A stretch of 64,000 nt of DNA, from assembly GCF_021869535.1 (NCBI RefSeq), contig NW_026262668.1:67663558-67727557 (forward strand). Reading direction: 5' to 3'. Source of the stretch: Mytilus californianus (Eukaryota > Mollusca > Bivalvia > Mytilida > Mytilidae). Position numbers and translations under genes: made by a program. The notes under the pieces were generated by a model that did no database searches, was not told the DNA's origin, and saw only the letters and a list, made by a program, of their open reading frames with translations. Below, one piece after another: positions 1 through 9,204 of the stretch; the stretch's first letter is position 1; each line of letters starts with the position of its first letter.

Positions 1-627
1 GAAACATATTTCAAAACATAATGAGCTGTGTTGGTTGTTCATTTTTATAGTTCTTTAGTTTTTGAAATACTTTTTATGGTTTTGGGTTTTTTCCCCCCAT
101 TTCTTTTTTCTCCAGGAGCAAATTAAGTATATAGTGATGACAGAAAACTCTTTTAAAAAAATATGCTGCGGAAACTATTTGTTGTTAGCGAAAAAACGTT
201 TTGCACGTGCATTAATCACGTTTCAGTGAGCACAGTTAGCATTGAAGCCGTTATAATTTCAACGATTTTCGCGCGGTCAAAATGTACTATAGTCTAATTC
301 ATCCAATTTGAAATAGTGAAAACCGCCCTCCTGTATGACGTTACTTGTGAGTACTAATATCAAATTCTAAGCCAAATTAAGTCCATGTTACCATATATAG
401 TCAAATCATAGATAACTCTGTTAAGATAGAGAAGCGAAATGATAGAATTTAATATGCATTGTGCTAGATATCAATAGTATTAGGACAGAATAATAATTTA
501 ATTTTGGAAAGAGAAAAAAAACATGTTGCTACGTAACATTTCGTATTTTATGCCTGTAAGACATATTTTGTCAGTTGTAAATAATGTAAACGAATGATAC
601 CTTGATTAAGCTGCAATAGTAAGCGTC

Positions 628-709
628 GGTAGCGTGGCCGAGCGGTCTAAGGCGCTGGTTTAAGGCACCAGTCTCCTCGGAGGCGTGGGTTCGAATCCCA
701 CCGCTGCCA
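628..709 (+). tRNA. tRNA-Leu (anticodon AAG), copy 1
   Basis: An 82-nt leucine tRNA gene with the long variable arm typical of tRNA-Leu. The acceptor stem pairs nt 1-7 with nt 75-81, leaving A as discriminator. The anticodon stem is CTGGT/ACCAG around the loop TTAAGGC, which gives anticodon AAG (read as IAG after deamination; decodes CUU and related Leu codons). Internal Pol III promoter boxes are present: the A box begins at nt 8 and the B box GGTTCGAATCC is at nt 61-71. A run of eight T follows five bases after the gene and should terminate Pol III. The sequence is almost the same as vertebrate tRNA-Leu(AAG). No intron. It is the first of 26 complete copies in the window and serves as reference for the others. 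Confidence 0.98.
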
Positions 710-994
710 AGTGATTTTTTTTAAGTAAGTTAGGAATCAATTTATCGATTTTTGCATTTATTGACGAAAATTTTAATGCATAAAAGATTAATACATTGAA
801 GATCTTGTTTTAATCATAGATAGAACACAATTATCATGTTTCATTTACGTATTTCAAATTCTGAACGCTATCTACATGCAGTTAAAAATTCATGACTAGC
901 ATTGCAGAAGAATAACTGGTTACACGTATAATACAGGTTTTCACAACTATTCGAAATGCTTTGAAAACAGGAGTAACGGGGGAGAAAAAAACTA

Positions 995-1064
995 TGCCCC
1001 GGGTGAGGATCGAACTCACGACCTTCAGATCGCTCTGTCATTTGTGATTATGAGACTGACGCGC
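995..1064 (-). pseudogene. tRNA-Met 3' part, cut by retroelement
   Basis: The last 70 nt of a tRNA-Met gene (D-stem 3' strand to discriminator). The first 21 nt are missing here because a retroelement tail begins at 1065. It lies in the left copy of a 109-bp target duplication (956-1064); the right copy (2630-2738) is part of a complete gene. Confidence 0.93.
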
Positions 1065-1497
1065 TTTTTTTTTTATCTTTATTATATTCACACTTTGTAT
1101 ATACATATCACAGATTACAATTACAATTACACATACATGAAAACATTGTAAATAATTACTGTCCTTTCTCTGAAATGAATGATATTCTAAGTTTTACAAT
1201 CTATATATTTACTTATTTTTTCCCTAACATAACTCTCTGATAATGAACTTGTGTATACTTAAATCTTCTACTCTTTTTTTTTTTTTTTTTACTTTTTCTC
1301 AATTTTTAAATAAAACAATAAAAAACAATAGTTCAACTATTACAAGGATGAAAGAAACTCAAAATGTGTAAATACGCAAATGATCGATTTTAATTAATGT
1401 TCGTTGTTTAAACAAAAAACGGTTGGTTTCCAGACCAGAATTTTGATACATCACAAGAATTATTTTAGAATTATTTCACGTATTCAACATGTATTGT

Positions 1498-1522
1498 CCC
1501 CCCCCCCCCCCCCCCCCCCCCC
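1498..1522. repeat. Homopolymer (C)25
   Basis: Twenty-five consecutive C on the + strand (G on the element's sense strand), 10 bp after the stop codon of the element's ORF. Length polymorphism and assembly error are both likely here. Confidence 0.97.
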
Positions 1523-1531
1523 GATAACAGT

Positions 1532-2395
1532 TTATTCATCAAAGCACCACAAACAAAGTCTATGTATCTCTGCGTATCTTTCCATCCTTGGAATACCACG
1601 AACGTAACAAATAATTTCATCATCGTCCGATTTTCTAATATCTCTAAATCTGTTGACGTAAGACATTGCGTTTTCATATTCCTTTTTATCAGTTTCTAAA
1701 TTTATATGACGAGATTCACCACGTTTCCCTATAGTACACATGACTACCGTGTCTCTCTTTTTTAATTTTCCTATAATACAACTTCCCTCTGATCGTCTGC
1801 TAAAAACTATTTTCTGAAAATGACTATCTGTACACGGACTCTTCCCTGTAATTATTAATTTCGGAGCGATAGTTTTTATTTTGTCTATTTCTCCATTTTC
1901 TTTATCCTTAACATCCGTGTGTAAATTCCGTTCAGTTCGCGAACCTTGACACACTATACTTTCCGTTATTTCATTGTCCTTATTAATTGTTTTGTCCAGC
2001 GATACACTACCCGGCTGAACAACTTTCACTACAGGTGTAATGTTTACTTGTTTAGGGGCTACTAATGGGAGATCAATCTTTCCATCGTGTAGCATATCAT
2101 CACCCGAATCCATTACCACTTCTGAATTATCGATGTTAATATCAAGTGTCTTATCAACGTCGTCTTCTGTATTGTCTATTCTTTCTTTCAATGTTTTCAT
2201 CCTTTTATTGTCTCTGTCTCTATTAGATCTGGACTTATGCTTTATTCCTCTATTGACGTGTATTGAATCACCCCTTGTCCAAACCAATGAAATTCTCATT
2301 TTGTCACCAAGGTAATTGGAATTCCATGTAAATTGTTCATATTCATCTATGATACTGTTAATTAACGCAACTAAAGGCTTTGGCAATTTTTCCAT
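1532..2395 (-). CDS. Unknown ORF of tRNA-inserted retroelement
   Basis: A 287-codon reading frame from ATG at 2395 to TAA at 1532, the only long frame in the insertion. I do not recognise the protein and can see no zinc knuckle, endonuclease or reverse-transcriptase motif. The N-terminal 40 residues are hydrophobic/aromatic (a WNSNYLGDK stretch, then a VWTRGD stretch). A basic segment of the form KSRSNRDRDNKR follows near residues 55-66. Residues 70-180 are acidic and low in complexity. The C-terminal 100 residues alternate basic and hydrophobic segments. The basic RD-rich segment could bind nucleic acid, so an ORF1-like RNA-binding role is possible, but that is only an inference. The frame is intact, which suggests recent insertion or selection on the family. 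Confidence 0.6.
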   Translation of the reverse strand: MEKLPKPLVALINSIIDEYEQFTWNSNYLGDKMRISLVWTRGDSIHVNRGIKHKSRSNRDRDNKRMKTLKERIDNTEDDVDKTLDINIDNSEVVMDSGDDMLHDGKIDLPLVAPKQVNITPVVKVVQPGSVSLDKTINKDNEITESIVCQGSRTERNLHTDVKDKENGEIDKIKTIAPKLIITGKSPCTDSHFQKIVFSRRSEGSCIIGKLKKRDTVVMCTIGKRGESRHINLETDKKEYENAMSYVNRFRDIRKSDDDEIICYVRGIPRMERYAEIHRLCLWCFDE

Positions 2396-2629
2396 TATGA
2401 TTTCCCTTTTAAGTACCTCAACGTTTCACAGCAAAAAGTAAAGTTACCAAACAACAAATACGCACAGCATAATTCTCAAAAATGTCAGTATTTCAACTTA
2501 CATTACTGTTAGGTAGTCACATTTACTTATCCCGGCTGGTTATATCCAAATCCACAAGAAATAGTAACCCAATAACAAGAGTAGAAAATTACACGTCTAT
2601 ATCCGATTAAGGTGCACTCGACTTTTTTC

Positions 2630-3300
2630 ATGCTTTGAAAACAGGAGTAACGGGGGAGAAAAAAACTATGCCCCGGGTGAGGATCGAACTCACGACCTTC
2701 AGATCGCTCTGTCATTTGTGATTATGAGACTGACGCGCTACCTACTGCGCTACCGAGGCCATGGTTCTAAAACTTCAATTTAAGGTGTAAATACTTCATA
2801 ACATTACCATTAACATTGTAGTTACTTGTCAAGGTGAGTGTAGGGCAAAAAGAAACATCTTTTTCTTAAAGGAAACATATTTCAAAACATAATGAGCTGT
2901 GTTGGTTGTTCATTTTTATAGTTCTTTAGTTTTTGAAATACTTTTTATGGTTTTGGGTTTTTTCCCCCCATTTCTTTTTTCTCCAGGAGCAAATTAAGTA
3001 TATAGTGATGACAGAAAACTCTTTTAAAAAAATATGCTGCGGAAACTATTTGTTGTTAGCGAAAAAACGTTTTGCACGTGCATTAATCACGTTTCAGTGA
3101 GCACAGTTAGCATTGAAGCCGTTATAATTTCAACGATTTTCGCGCGGTCAAAATGTACTATAGTCTAATTCATCCAATTTGAAATAGTGAAAACCGCCCT
3201 CCTGTATGACGTTACTTGTGAGTACTAATATCAAATTCTAAGCCAAATTAAGTCCATGTTACCATATATAGTCAAATCATAGATAACTCTGTTAAGATAG
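2630..3300. repeat. tRNA tandem array, block B
   Basis: The right copy of the 109-bp target duplication, a complete tRNA-Met gene, and unit spacer up to GTTAAGATAG, where the next LINE begins. Sequence is as in intact units. Confidence 0.95.
2669..2759 (-). tRNA. tRNA-Met (CAT, elongator, with intron), copy 1
   Basis: A 91-nt gene; 73 nt when mature. The acceptor stem GCCTCGG pairs with CCGGGGC (one U-G) and the discriminator is A. The D-stem is GCGC/GCGC, the anticodon loop CTCATAA, and the T-arm GTGAG/CTCAC. The mature sequence differs from the vertebrate elongator tRNA-Met essentially by a compensated pair at 7-66, so it is elongator, not initiator. Between positions 37 and 38 lie 18 extra nt (ATCACAAATGACAGAGCG). 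Their ATGA can pair with TCAT around the anticodon, as in tRNA introns cut by the splicing endonuclease. A T7 run four bases downstream terminates Pol III. This copy survives intact because the retroelement next to it duplicated 109 bp of target. Confidence 0.95.
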
Positions 3301-3497
3301 GGGACTTCCGGTTTTGGATTTGGATAACGAAGACGTGCCTTCTAAACCAGAGAAAAATCTGTTAAGTTTGTGTTGTGTGACTAGCCATCCGTTGATGGTT
3401 AGTCAATATTATTTCATATATTGTTTAAGTAGAACTATTTGTGGCCATATTTTGTGCATTTTTGACACTTATTAAGACTTTCACACCTCCCTTCACC

Positions 3498-4892
3498 ATG
3501 TCTGGTGGAAGGGGGGATGGTCGTTCCATCAAGGAAAAAACTGTGTTAGTGGATGTAGGTGACAATCGGACTATAAAAGCTGTCGATGTCATCGCTAATG
3601 TGGAAAAAGAAGTTGGTGAGGGAACAGTCCTTGCATGTGTTCCAAAAAGTGGTAATAGTTATGAACTTACGTTGTCTGATAAAGATGCTTTAGATTTGAT
3701 TGTGGATACAGGTTTTAAGGTGAAGAACTCAAATTTTAAACCCAGAGCTATTTTTTCGCGTGATAAAGTTGTCAGTTTTTTCAACGTTTCACACTATGTG
3801 CCCGACTCTGAAATACGAGAGAAATTGCAGGAGTTTGGTGTAACACTCAAGTCGCCCATTAAGCGGAAAATGTATCCTGGTACTGACGTCGCTAATGGTA
3901 CACGGTATGTAGTAGTTAGATTTTCCCCTGAACGACAAAGTTTACCATATACATTGAAACTATCAACTGGTGTGAGCTCATTTGAATATATAAGAGTAGT
4001 TCATGACGAACAAAAGAGAGTCTGTACCCAGTGTTTTGAGACAAGTCATGTTTATGCAAACTGTCCGGATAATATTTGCTATAAGTGTAAACGCTTCGGA
4101 CATCTAGCAAGAGCTTGTCAAACTCCACCGTGTGAAACATGTCATAAAGTGTTATCATACTGTCGGTGTGAGCCGGTTTGGAACAGGGATAGAAATGAAA
4201 CAAATGAAAATGAATCAAATAATGATAACACAGAAAATGATATAAATGCTAACAATCCAGAAAATGAAACAAATTCTGACATTCCTGAACATGAAACAAA
4301 CACTGAACATCGAGAAAATGATGATATGAACGAGAATGAAGCTGAAGACGAGCACACGGATGGAGTCAATGGTGATGATGATAACATGGAGCAAAGTGAT
4401 GTTGACGATGATAACACGGAGAAAAGTGACGGTGGCGATGATACCATGGAGGAAAGTGATGTTGACAATGATGACAAAGATGAACATTTCAATGAAAACG
4501 CTAAAAATGACAATGATGTTACAGATTCCAATGAACAACAAACGTCTGGTGTTGACAATGATGTTCTAGATTTGATGACTGATGCTGAACATTCAAACAA
4601 ACAAGAGACAGTAATTGTTGATAATAAAATGCATAAAAAAGGGGGGTCTAGCCCATCAAAATTAGAGCCACAGCCAGTTCCTCGTGGGCCTAATTTGACT
4701 GATGCTGTTGGTAAAAATACAGGAGTTGATGAATCTAAGGTAGTTGATATTGAAATGACCGACGAGGAATTGGCTGCGAATATGAGTAAAATTAGGAGGA
4801 AGCGTTTAGTTACATCTCCAAAATTTACTTCAGATGAGCTTAAAAAATTTAGGAGGGAACCCCGGAATAAAGTATCAAGTTCAAGTTCATAG
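3498..4892 (+). CDS. LINE ORF1, zinc-knuckle RNA-binding protein
   Basis: 464 codons from the ATG at 3498 (context CACCATGT). The open frame extends 57 nt further upstream but has only a GTG there, so the ATG is preferred. Residues about 15-165 form an alpha/beta-looking region as found before the knuckles in Tx1/L1-type ORF1. Two CCHC knuckles follow (C-x2-C-x4-H-x4-C) at about residues 176-189 and 194-207, then a Cys cluster near 212-224. Residues 230-370 are strongly acidic, with repeated N/E/D blocks (for example DDDNxE). The C-terminus is basic. ORF1 proteins of this type bind the element RNA to form the retrotransposition particle. The frame is intact. Unlike the two tRNA-Met LINEs it lacks the long Cys-repeat region. 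Confidence 0.88.
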   Translation: MSGGRGDGRSIKEKTVLVDVGDNRTIKAVDVIANVEKEVGEGTVLACVPKSGNSYELTLSDKDALDLIVDTGFKVKNSNFKPRAIFSRDKVVSFFNVSHYVPDSEIREKLQEFGVTLKSPIKRKMYPGTDVANGTRYVVVRFSPERQSLPYTLKLSTGVSSFEYIRVVHDEQKRVCTQCFETSHVYANCPDNICYKCKRFGHLARACQTPPCETCHKVLSYCRCEPVWNRDRNETNENESNNDNTENDINANNPENETNSDIPEHETNTEHRENDDMNENEAEDEHTDGVNGDDDNMEQSDVDDDNTEKSDGGDDTMEESDVDNDDKDEHFNENAKNDNDVTDSNEQQTSGVDNDVLDLMTDAEHSNKQETVIVDNKMHKKGGSSPSKLEPQPVPRGPNLTDAVGKNTGVDESKVVDIEMTDEELAANMSKIRRKRLVTSPKFTSDELKKFRREPRNKVSSSSS

Positions 4893-4927
4893 ATATAAAG
4901 TTATTTTCTTTCTTACTTTTTGTACAG

Positions 4928-6079
4928 ATGGTTAATATTGTATCTATAAATGCTAATGGTTTGAGGGATCAGTCAAAATTCCAAAAGTTTTGTTCTTTTT
5001 GTTCGGAAAATTATTATGATGTTGTAGCTATCCAAGAAACTTTTTGGTCAGATGATGTAGTTACTAGTTTTTCTAAGTTTTGGAATGGTAAAATATTTTA
5101 CTCGTGTGCTGAAACACATAGACAAGGTGTTGCCTTTTTGATAAGTAAAAAGGTTGAACATGAAGTAAATTATATACAAAGTTTTGACGGTAGATGTGTA
5201 CATATTCAATTACAACAAGATGAAAAATTAATAAATATTGTTAATTGTTATGCACCTAATTCGGTTCTTGAGAGAACTACATTTTTCGAAAACTTGAGTG
5301 GAAAATTGATAAACACAGAAAACATTATTTTGTTGGGTGATATGAACACATCTATGTCAAAACTTGACAGGTGCGGAAAAACACAACACACAGAAGACAA
5401 ATCATACAAGTCAATTAATCAGTTGTGCGAAAATTTTAATATCTATGATATATGGCGAGCAAGAAATCCAACGTCACGAATATTCTCTTGGCGTCGAGTT
5501 GTACAAAATAATCTAATTCAGAGTAGATTGGATTTTATATTTATTCCGAAATCCTTTTCTGTATTTGTGAAGAACGTTTATTATAAACATAATGCGTTCA
5601 GCGACCATTCTTTTGTAAATCTGAATATAGATTTTAGTGAAATTGAGAGAGGCCCGGGTTTATGGATATTTAATAATAAATTATTAGATGACGAAGAGTT
5701 TGTGAATAAAATTAATAAATTAATTGAAACTGAAAAACAATGTCCTCTTTATGACGAAGAACCTTTGGTTTGGTATGATAATTTAAAATATAAAATAAAA
5801 CAACTAGCAAAAGTTATTGCGCAAGATAAATCCCGTGCCGAAAAATCGGAATATTTTAAAATTCAAAGAGAATTTGAAAAAATTTCATTAGCCGTAGCTA
5901 ATAATGAAATTGTTGATTTAAATAAATTTGAGGAAATTAAATTGAAATTAAAATGTCATGAAGAAAACATTTGTAAAGGCGCGATTTTGCGTTCTAAAGC
6001 CCATTGGGCAATAGATGGTGACAAGAACTCTAAATATTTTTACAGCTTGAAAAATATAAACAAAACTGTAATGTTATAA
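4928..6079 (+). CDS. LINE ORF2, endonuclease part
   Basis: 383 codons starting 35 bp after the ORF1 stop. Residues 1-235 are an apurinic/apyrimidinic-type endonuclease, which nicks the target to prime reverse transcription. The catalytic set is all visible: N10 (SINANG), E37 (IQET), Y108 (CYAPN), D138 and N140 (GDMN), D202 (SRLDF), D226-H227 (SDHS). The rest is the linker to the reverse transcriptase. The frame ends early because one base seems to be missing in an A-rich stretch near 6047-6049. The homologous residues continue in the next frame with no stop up to 8778, so ORF2 was one protein of roughly 1,280 residues. Given the insertion site, this endonuclease is the likely determinant of tRNA-gene specificity. 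Confidence 0.9.
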   Translation: MVNIVSINANGLRDQSKFQKFCSFCSENYYDVVAIQETFWSDDVVTSFSKFWNGKIFYSCAETHRQGVAFLISKKVEHEVNYIQSFDGRCVHIQLQQDEKLINIVNCYAPNSVLERTTFFENLSGKLINTENIILLGDMNTSMSKLDRCGKTQHTEDKSYKSINQLCENFNIYDIWRARNPTSRIFSWRRVVQNNLIQSRLDFIFIPKSFSVFVKNVYYKHNAFSDHSFVNLNIDFSEIERGPGLWIFNNKLLDDEEFVNKINKLIETEKQCPLYDEEPLVWYDNLKYKIKQLAKVIAQDKSRAEKSEYFKIQREFEKISLAVANNEIVDLNKFEEIKLKLKCHEENICKGAILRSKAHWAIDGDKNSKYFYSLKNINKTVML

Positions 6080-8778
6080 AAGAATTAAAAAATAGTGATA
6101 ATAATATAGTCACATCTACGGAGGCAATTCTTGATGAAGTTCATAAATTTTATAAAGATTTATACTCTTGTACATCAATAAACAAAGATAAAGCAAATGA
6201 AATTTTAAATTTTATTTCGGAAAAAGTTTCTGAAGATGATATGGAAAATTTAGAAGCGGAATTTAGTTTGGATGACATAAAAGCTGCTTTATTTAGTATG
6301 TCTAAAAATAAATCTCCGGGTCCCGATGGACTAACTGTTGAATTCTTTTGTCATTTTTTCCATTCGTTCGGAGAAATATTTTTAAAAATTTTTAAAGCCA
6401 TTGAAGATGAAAAACTTATGACAAGATCTATGCGACACGGCATAATTACTTTAGTCTATAAAAAAAAAGGGGACAAAAATATGTTAAAAAACTTTAGACC
6501 CATTTCATTATTATGTGTGGATTATAAAATAATGGCTAGAATAATGTCCAACAGACTAAAATTTGTTTTGCCGAAATTGATTTCTATTTATCAAACGTGT
6601 TGTATTCCTGGACGAGATATTGCAGATACAACTGCAAGCATTCGAGATTTAATTGAAATTATTGAAAACGATGATTTAGAAGCTTTTCTTATAAAAGTTG
6701 ACCAGGAAAAGGCTTTTGACAAAGTTGATCATGATTATTTATATTTAGTTTTAGAAAAATTTGGCTTTGGTCCAAAATTCATTCAGTGGATAAAAATATT
6801 TTATAAAAATGTAAACAGTAGCGTAAAATGTAATGGCTTTTTAACAAAATATGTTAAACTAAATAATTCAATAAAACAAGGATGTCCCGTTTCTGCTCTC
6901 CTTTACGTTTTAGTTGCAGAACCATTAGGGCAGGCCATAATAAAGAATAAAAATATTAAAGGTGTTGTTATTCCGAATTCAAATAAAGAGGCAAAAATTT
7001 TTCAACATGCAGATGATACGAATATTTTTACTGCCGACAAAAATTCTATAAAAGAAACATTTAAAATTTTGAATCTATATAGTGAGGCGTCAGGTGCTAA
7101 AATTAATAAACAAAAATCTGAAATTTTATGCTTAGGTTCTGGTAGCATAAATGATCAAGAACTAAATACATTGCAAATTCAACGTTGTGAAACTGTAACT
7201 AAAGTCCTAGGTATTTATGTTGGTAAAGATAAACAGTTATGCGAATTATTGAATTGGAAAGATAAAATTAAAAAAATAAAAACAATTTTATTTTTTTGGA
7301 ATAAAAGAGATCTAACACTACCTGGTAGAGCAGTTGTTCTTACTTCACTTATAATGTCTAGATTTTATTATACTTTAACAGTATGTCCGCTACCAGAAAA
7401 CGTAAAAAACGAAATTCGATTAATAGTTTTAAAATTTCTTTGGCAACATAAATCTCACCTTGTAAAGTATCAAACAATAATTGGTCAAAAGTTAGCAGGA
7501 GGTTTAAATATTCCAGATATTTTTCTAAAAATGCAAGCTTTTAGATTAAAATTCCTTAGAAAATATCTTGACCCGAATTGCCAATCAATTTGGAAAAGTG
7601 CGCTTGATTATTTCATAAATAAAATTGAAAATATGGATTTAAAACAAAATATTGTGTTCACGTATTTAAATTCCAAACATCTAAAACACTTACCACTTTA
7701 TTATCAAGAAATGTTTAATGCCTATTATAGAATAAAATCCAAGCTAAAATTTGAAATTGAAATTCAACATGTGTACGATAATCCTATTTTTTGTAATCCA
7801 AATATAAAGCTAAACGGTAAAATGCTTCTTTTCGAAAAATTCATTCACTCAGGTTTGATCCAGATAAAAGACATCTGTTATGAATTTATTCCCGGTTTTT
7901 TTACTTTCGGTTCGATTGTAGAAATAATCCAACAAAATTTTCCTGACGAAAAACCACACGAAATAAAAATTGCATACGACAAGATTTTAAGAGGTATTCC
8001 TGAAACGTGGAAAATTTTACTGAAATCCATAAACCCGTTAAATACCGAGAGTATTCCGAAATTACGTATTTGTCTAGAAAACGACAGAGAAGTTCCTTTT
8101 CTAGGGGCAGTTACAAATTTTTTTTACAAACTCTTACTGTCAGAAATGTTTGAAACGCCCACAGCTGAAAAGCATTGGGCGGAGAAATATCCGTCGATCA
8201 ATTTTACTAAATTATATTCAGTAACCAATCAGAATGGTCTATCTCCTGACTGTCGTTGTCTGAACTACAGGATTGTACACAGGGCTATTTTTACCTTAGA
8301 AAAGTTGTTTAAATTTGGTCAAGTGGACAGCGACACATGCAAAGCGTGCGGCCTATATACAGAAAACTTGTTACACCTGTTTGCCTTATGTCCGAAGTTG
8401 ACCCCGATACATAACTTTCTGAAAGATATGTTACACAACATTTTTATTGATTATCCCCCTGATGTTGTGAATTTGATAAATTATGAGGAACTGATGATAT
8501 TTGGGTACCTTGGTCGTTCAAAGATTGTGAACACATATTTTTTGAACTTTTTTCTGAGTGTAGCTAGATTATGCATCTTCAAAACACGCAATCTTAAAGT
8601 GTTTCATGATAAAGATATAGATACAGTGAGACTATTCAAATTTACAATTAGAAAATATATAGAATATGCATACACTTATCACAAAATAAAACACCAACAA
8701 CAGATCTTCGATAAATATTTTTTACGCAATAATTCCTTACTGCGTATTGAAAACGACAAAATAATTTTATTTTTTTAA
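6049..8778 (+). CDS. LINE ORF2, reverse transcriptase part (frameshifted)
   Basis: This is the continuation of ORF2 in the +1 frame; the first in-frame ATG is at 6241 but the homologous coding starts at about 6049. Reverse-transcriptase motifs in order: NKSPGPDGL (from about 6307), the KNFRPISL block, QEKAFDKVDH (motif A), KQGCPVSALLY (motif B), and HADDT with the catalytic A-D-D codons at 7009-7017. A thumb and long C-terminal domain follow, ending with a Cys-His motif C-x2-C...H-x4-C from 8338. The order and wording fit the L1/Tx1 group, not CR1 or Jockey. Apart from the one frameshift it has no stop, so the copy is young. Confidence 0.88.
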   Translation, partial: EKYKQNCNVIKELKNSDNNIVTSTEAILDEVHKFYKDLYSCTSINKDKANEILNFISEKVSEDDMENLEAEFSLDDIKAALFSMSKNKSPGPDGLTVEFFCHFFHSFGEIFLKIFKAIEDEKLMTRSMRHGIITLVYKKKGDKNMLKNFRPISLLCVDYKIMARIMSNRLKFVLPKLISIYQTCCIPGRDIADTTASIRDLIEIIENDDLEAFLIKVDQEKAFDKVDHDYLYLVLEKFGFGPKFIQWIKIFYKNVNSSVKCNGFLTKYVKLNNSIKQGCPVSALLYVLVAEPLGQAIIKNKNIKGVVIPNSNKEAKIFQHADDTNIFTADKNSIKETFKILNLYSEASGAKINKQKSEILCLGSGSINDQELNTLQIQRCETVTKVLGIYVGKDKQLCELLNWKDKIKKIKTILFFWNKRDLTLPGRAVVLTSLIMSRFYYTLTVCPLPENVKNEIRLIVLKFLWQHKSHLVKYQTIIGQKLAGGLNIPDIFLKMQAFRLKFLRKYLDPNCQSIWKSALDYFINKIENMDLKQNIVFTYLNSKHLKHLPLYYQEMFNAYYRIKSKLKFEIEIQHVYDNPIFCNPNIKLNGKMLLFEKFIHSGLIQIKDICYEFIPGFFTFGSIVEIIQQNFPDEKPHEIKIAYDKILRGIPETWKILLKSINPLNTESIPKLRICLENDREVPFLGAVTNFFYKLLLSEMFETPTAEKHWAEKYPSINFTKLYSVTNQNGLSPDCRCLNYRIVHRAIFTLEKLFKFGQVDSDTCKACGLYTENLLHLFALCPKLTPIHNFLKDMLHNIFIDYPPDVVNLINYEELMIFGYLGRSKIVNTYFLNFFLSVARLCIFKTRNLKVFHDKDIDTVRLFKFTIRKYIEYAYTYHKIKHQQQIFDKYFLRNNSLLRIENDKIILFF

Positions 8779-9145
8779 ACACCTGAAATCCATATCAAAC
8801 TGATTACAATATTAATTAGTTGTTTCTGAATATTTTATTTTGAATCTTAAACAGAACAATACAATTTAAAAAAAAAAGAAAGGTTGTCCGTCAAATGAAT
8901 GACCAAAGGGTGTGTTTGACTTTTGCAAAAACATATTAGAGTTATCTCTCTTTGGGTATACAGTGAATCATTAATTGTTTTATAAACACATGTTTGTCTT
9001 TTAAAAAATATATCTAGATGGAAATCAATACTAACAAAAAGGTTAATACTAACAACTCTGTACATACCAAAGATGGCACCAAAGAGGTTTGTCTCTTGGT
9101 GTTTTTATGTAAATAGTTAATAAATAATTTTAATGATAAAAAAAA

Positions 9146-9204
9146 GGCGCTGGTTTAAGGCACCAGTCTCCTCGGAGGCGTGGGTTCGAATCCCACCGCT
9201 GCCA
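9146..9204 (+). pseudogene. tRNA-Leu 3' part after LINE insertion
   Basis: nt 24-82 of tRNA-Leu(AAG). The first 23 nt, which include the A box, are absent, so it should not be transcribed on its own. The B box and terminator remain. Confidence 0.95.

Larger units (their letters stand above)
1..1064. repeat. tRNA tandem array, block A (left part)
   Basis: This block holds the end of one unit spacer, one full tRNA-Leu gene and the 3' part of a tRNA-Met gene cut by a retroelement at 1065. The sequence matches the later array units base for base apart from scattered changes. The window starts inside a unit, so the array probably continues to the left. Confidence 0.95.
1065..2629 (-). mobile_element. 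Non-LTR retroelement with one unknown ORF, in tRNA-Met
   Basis: A 1,565-bp insertion on the - strand. Its 3' end is AATAAAGAT plus an A tail that abuts GCGC at the 3' strand of the tRNA-Met D-stem. It is flanked by direct repeats of 109 bp (956-1064 and 2630-2738), unusually long for a LINE. It has about 235 bp of leader, one ORF of 287 codons, and about 470 bp of 3' sequence with a (C)25 tract and an A/T tract near 1273-1290. The last 110 bp or so are clearly similar to the end of the element at 52265-52993, which sits in a tRNA-Leu gene. No reverse transcriptase is present. It may be a non-autonomous partner that borrows the 3' tail of an active LINE, or an internally rearranged LINE. Confidence 0.82.
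3301..9145 (+). mobile_element. Full-length LINE (L1/Tx1-like) in tRNA-Leu
   Basis: A 5,845-bp non-LTR retrotransposon: 197-bp 5' leader, ORF1 (3498-4892), a 35-bp gap, ORF2 (4928-8778, one frameshift), about 367 bp of 3' UTR with AATAAA at 9119-9124, and a short A tail. The tail abuts GGCGCTGG of a tRNA-Leu gene, at the start of the D-stem 3' strand. The 5' junction lies in unit spacer after GTTAAGATAG. About 221 bp of target present in other units (spacer end plus tRNA-Leu nt 1-23) are missing, so the 5' side shows a target deletion and not a duplication. Orientation is that of the tRNA gene. Confidence 0.93.

Noticed and set aside
1404..1677. Short frames on both strands across the (C)25 tract
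   Set aside because: They are produced by the homopolymer and lie in the retroelement's 3' region.
2527..2715. 62-codon frame on the - strand starting in tRNA-Met
   Set aside because: It is a translation of the tRNA gene and retroelement leader; the same peptide appears at other tRNA-Met copies (for example 53382).
4142..4600. Long frames opposite or beside ORF1 acidic regions
   Set aside because: Asp/Glu-rich repeats give open complementary frames of Ser/Val-rich nonsense; the CCHC-bearing frame is the real one. The same applies at 35609-36207 and 57494-57904.
6047..6049. Programmed frameshift between endonuclease and RT
   Set aside because: LINE copy II encodes both in one frame, and the homologous residues fit a simple base loss, so decay is the better explanation.
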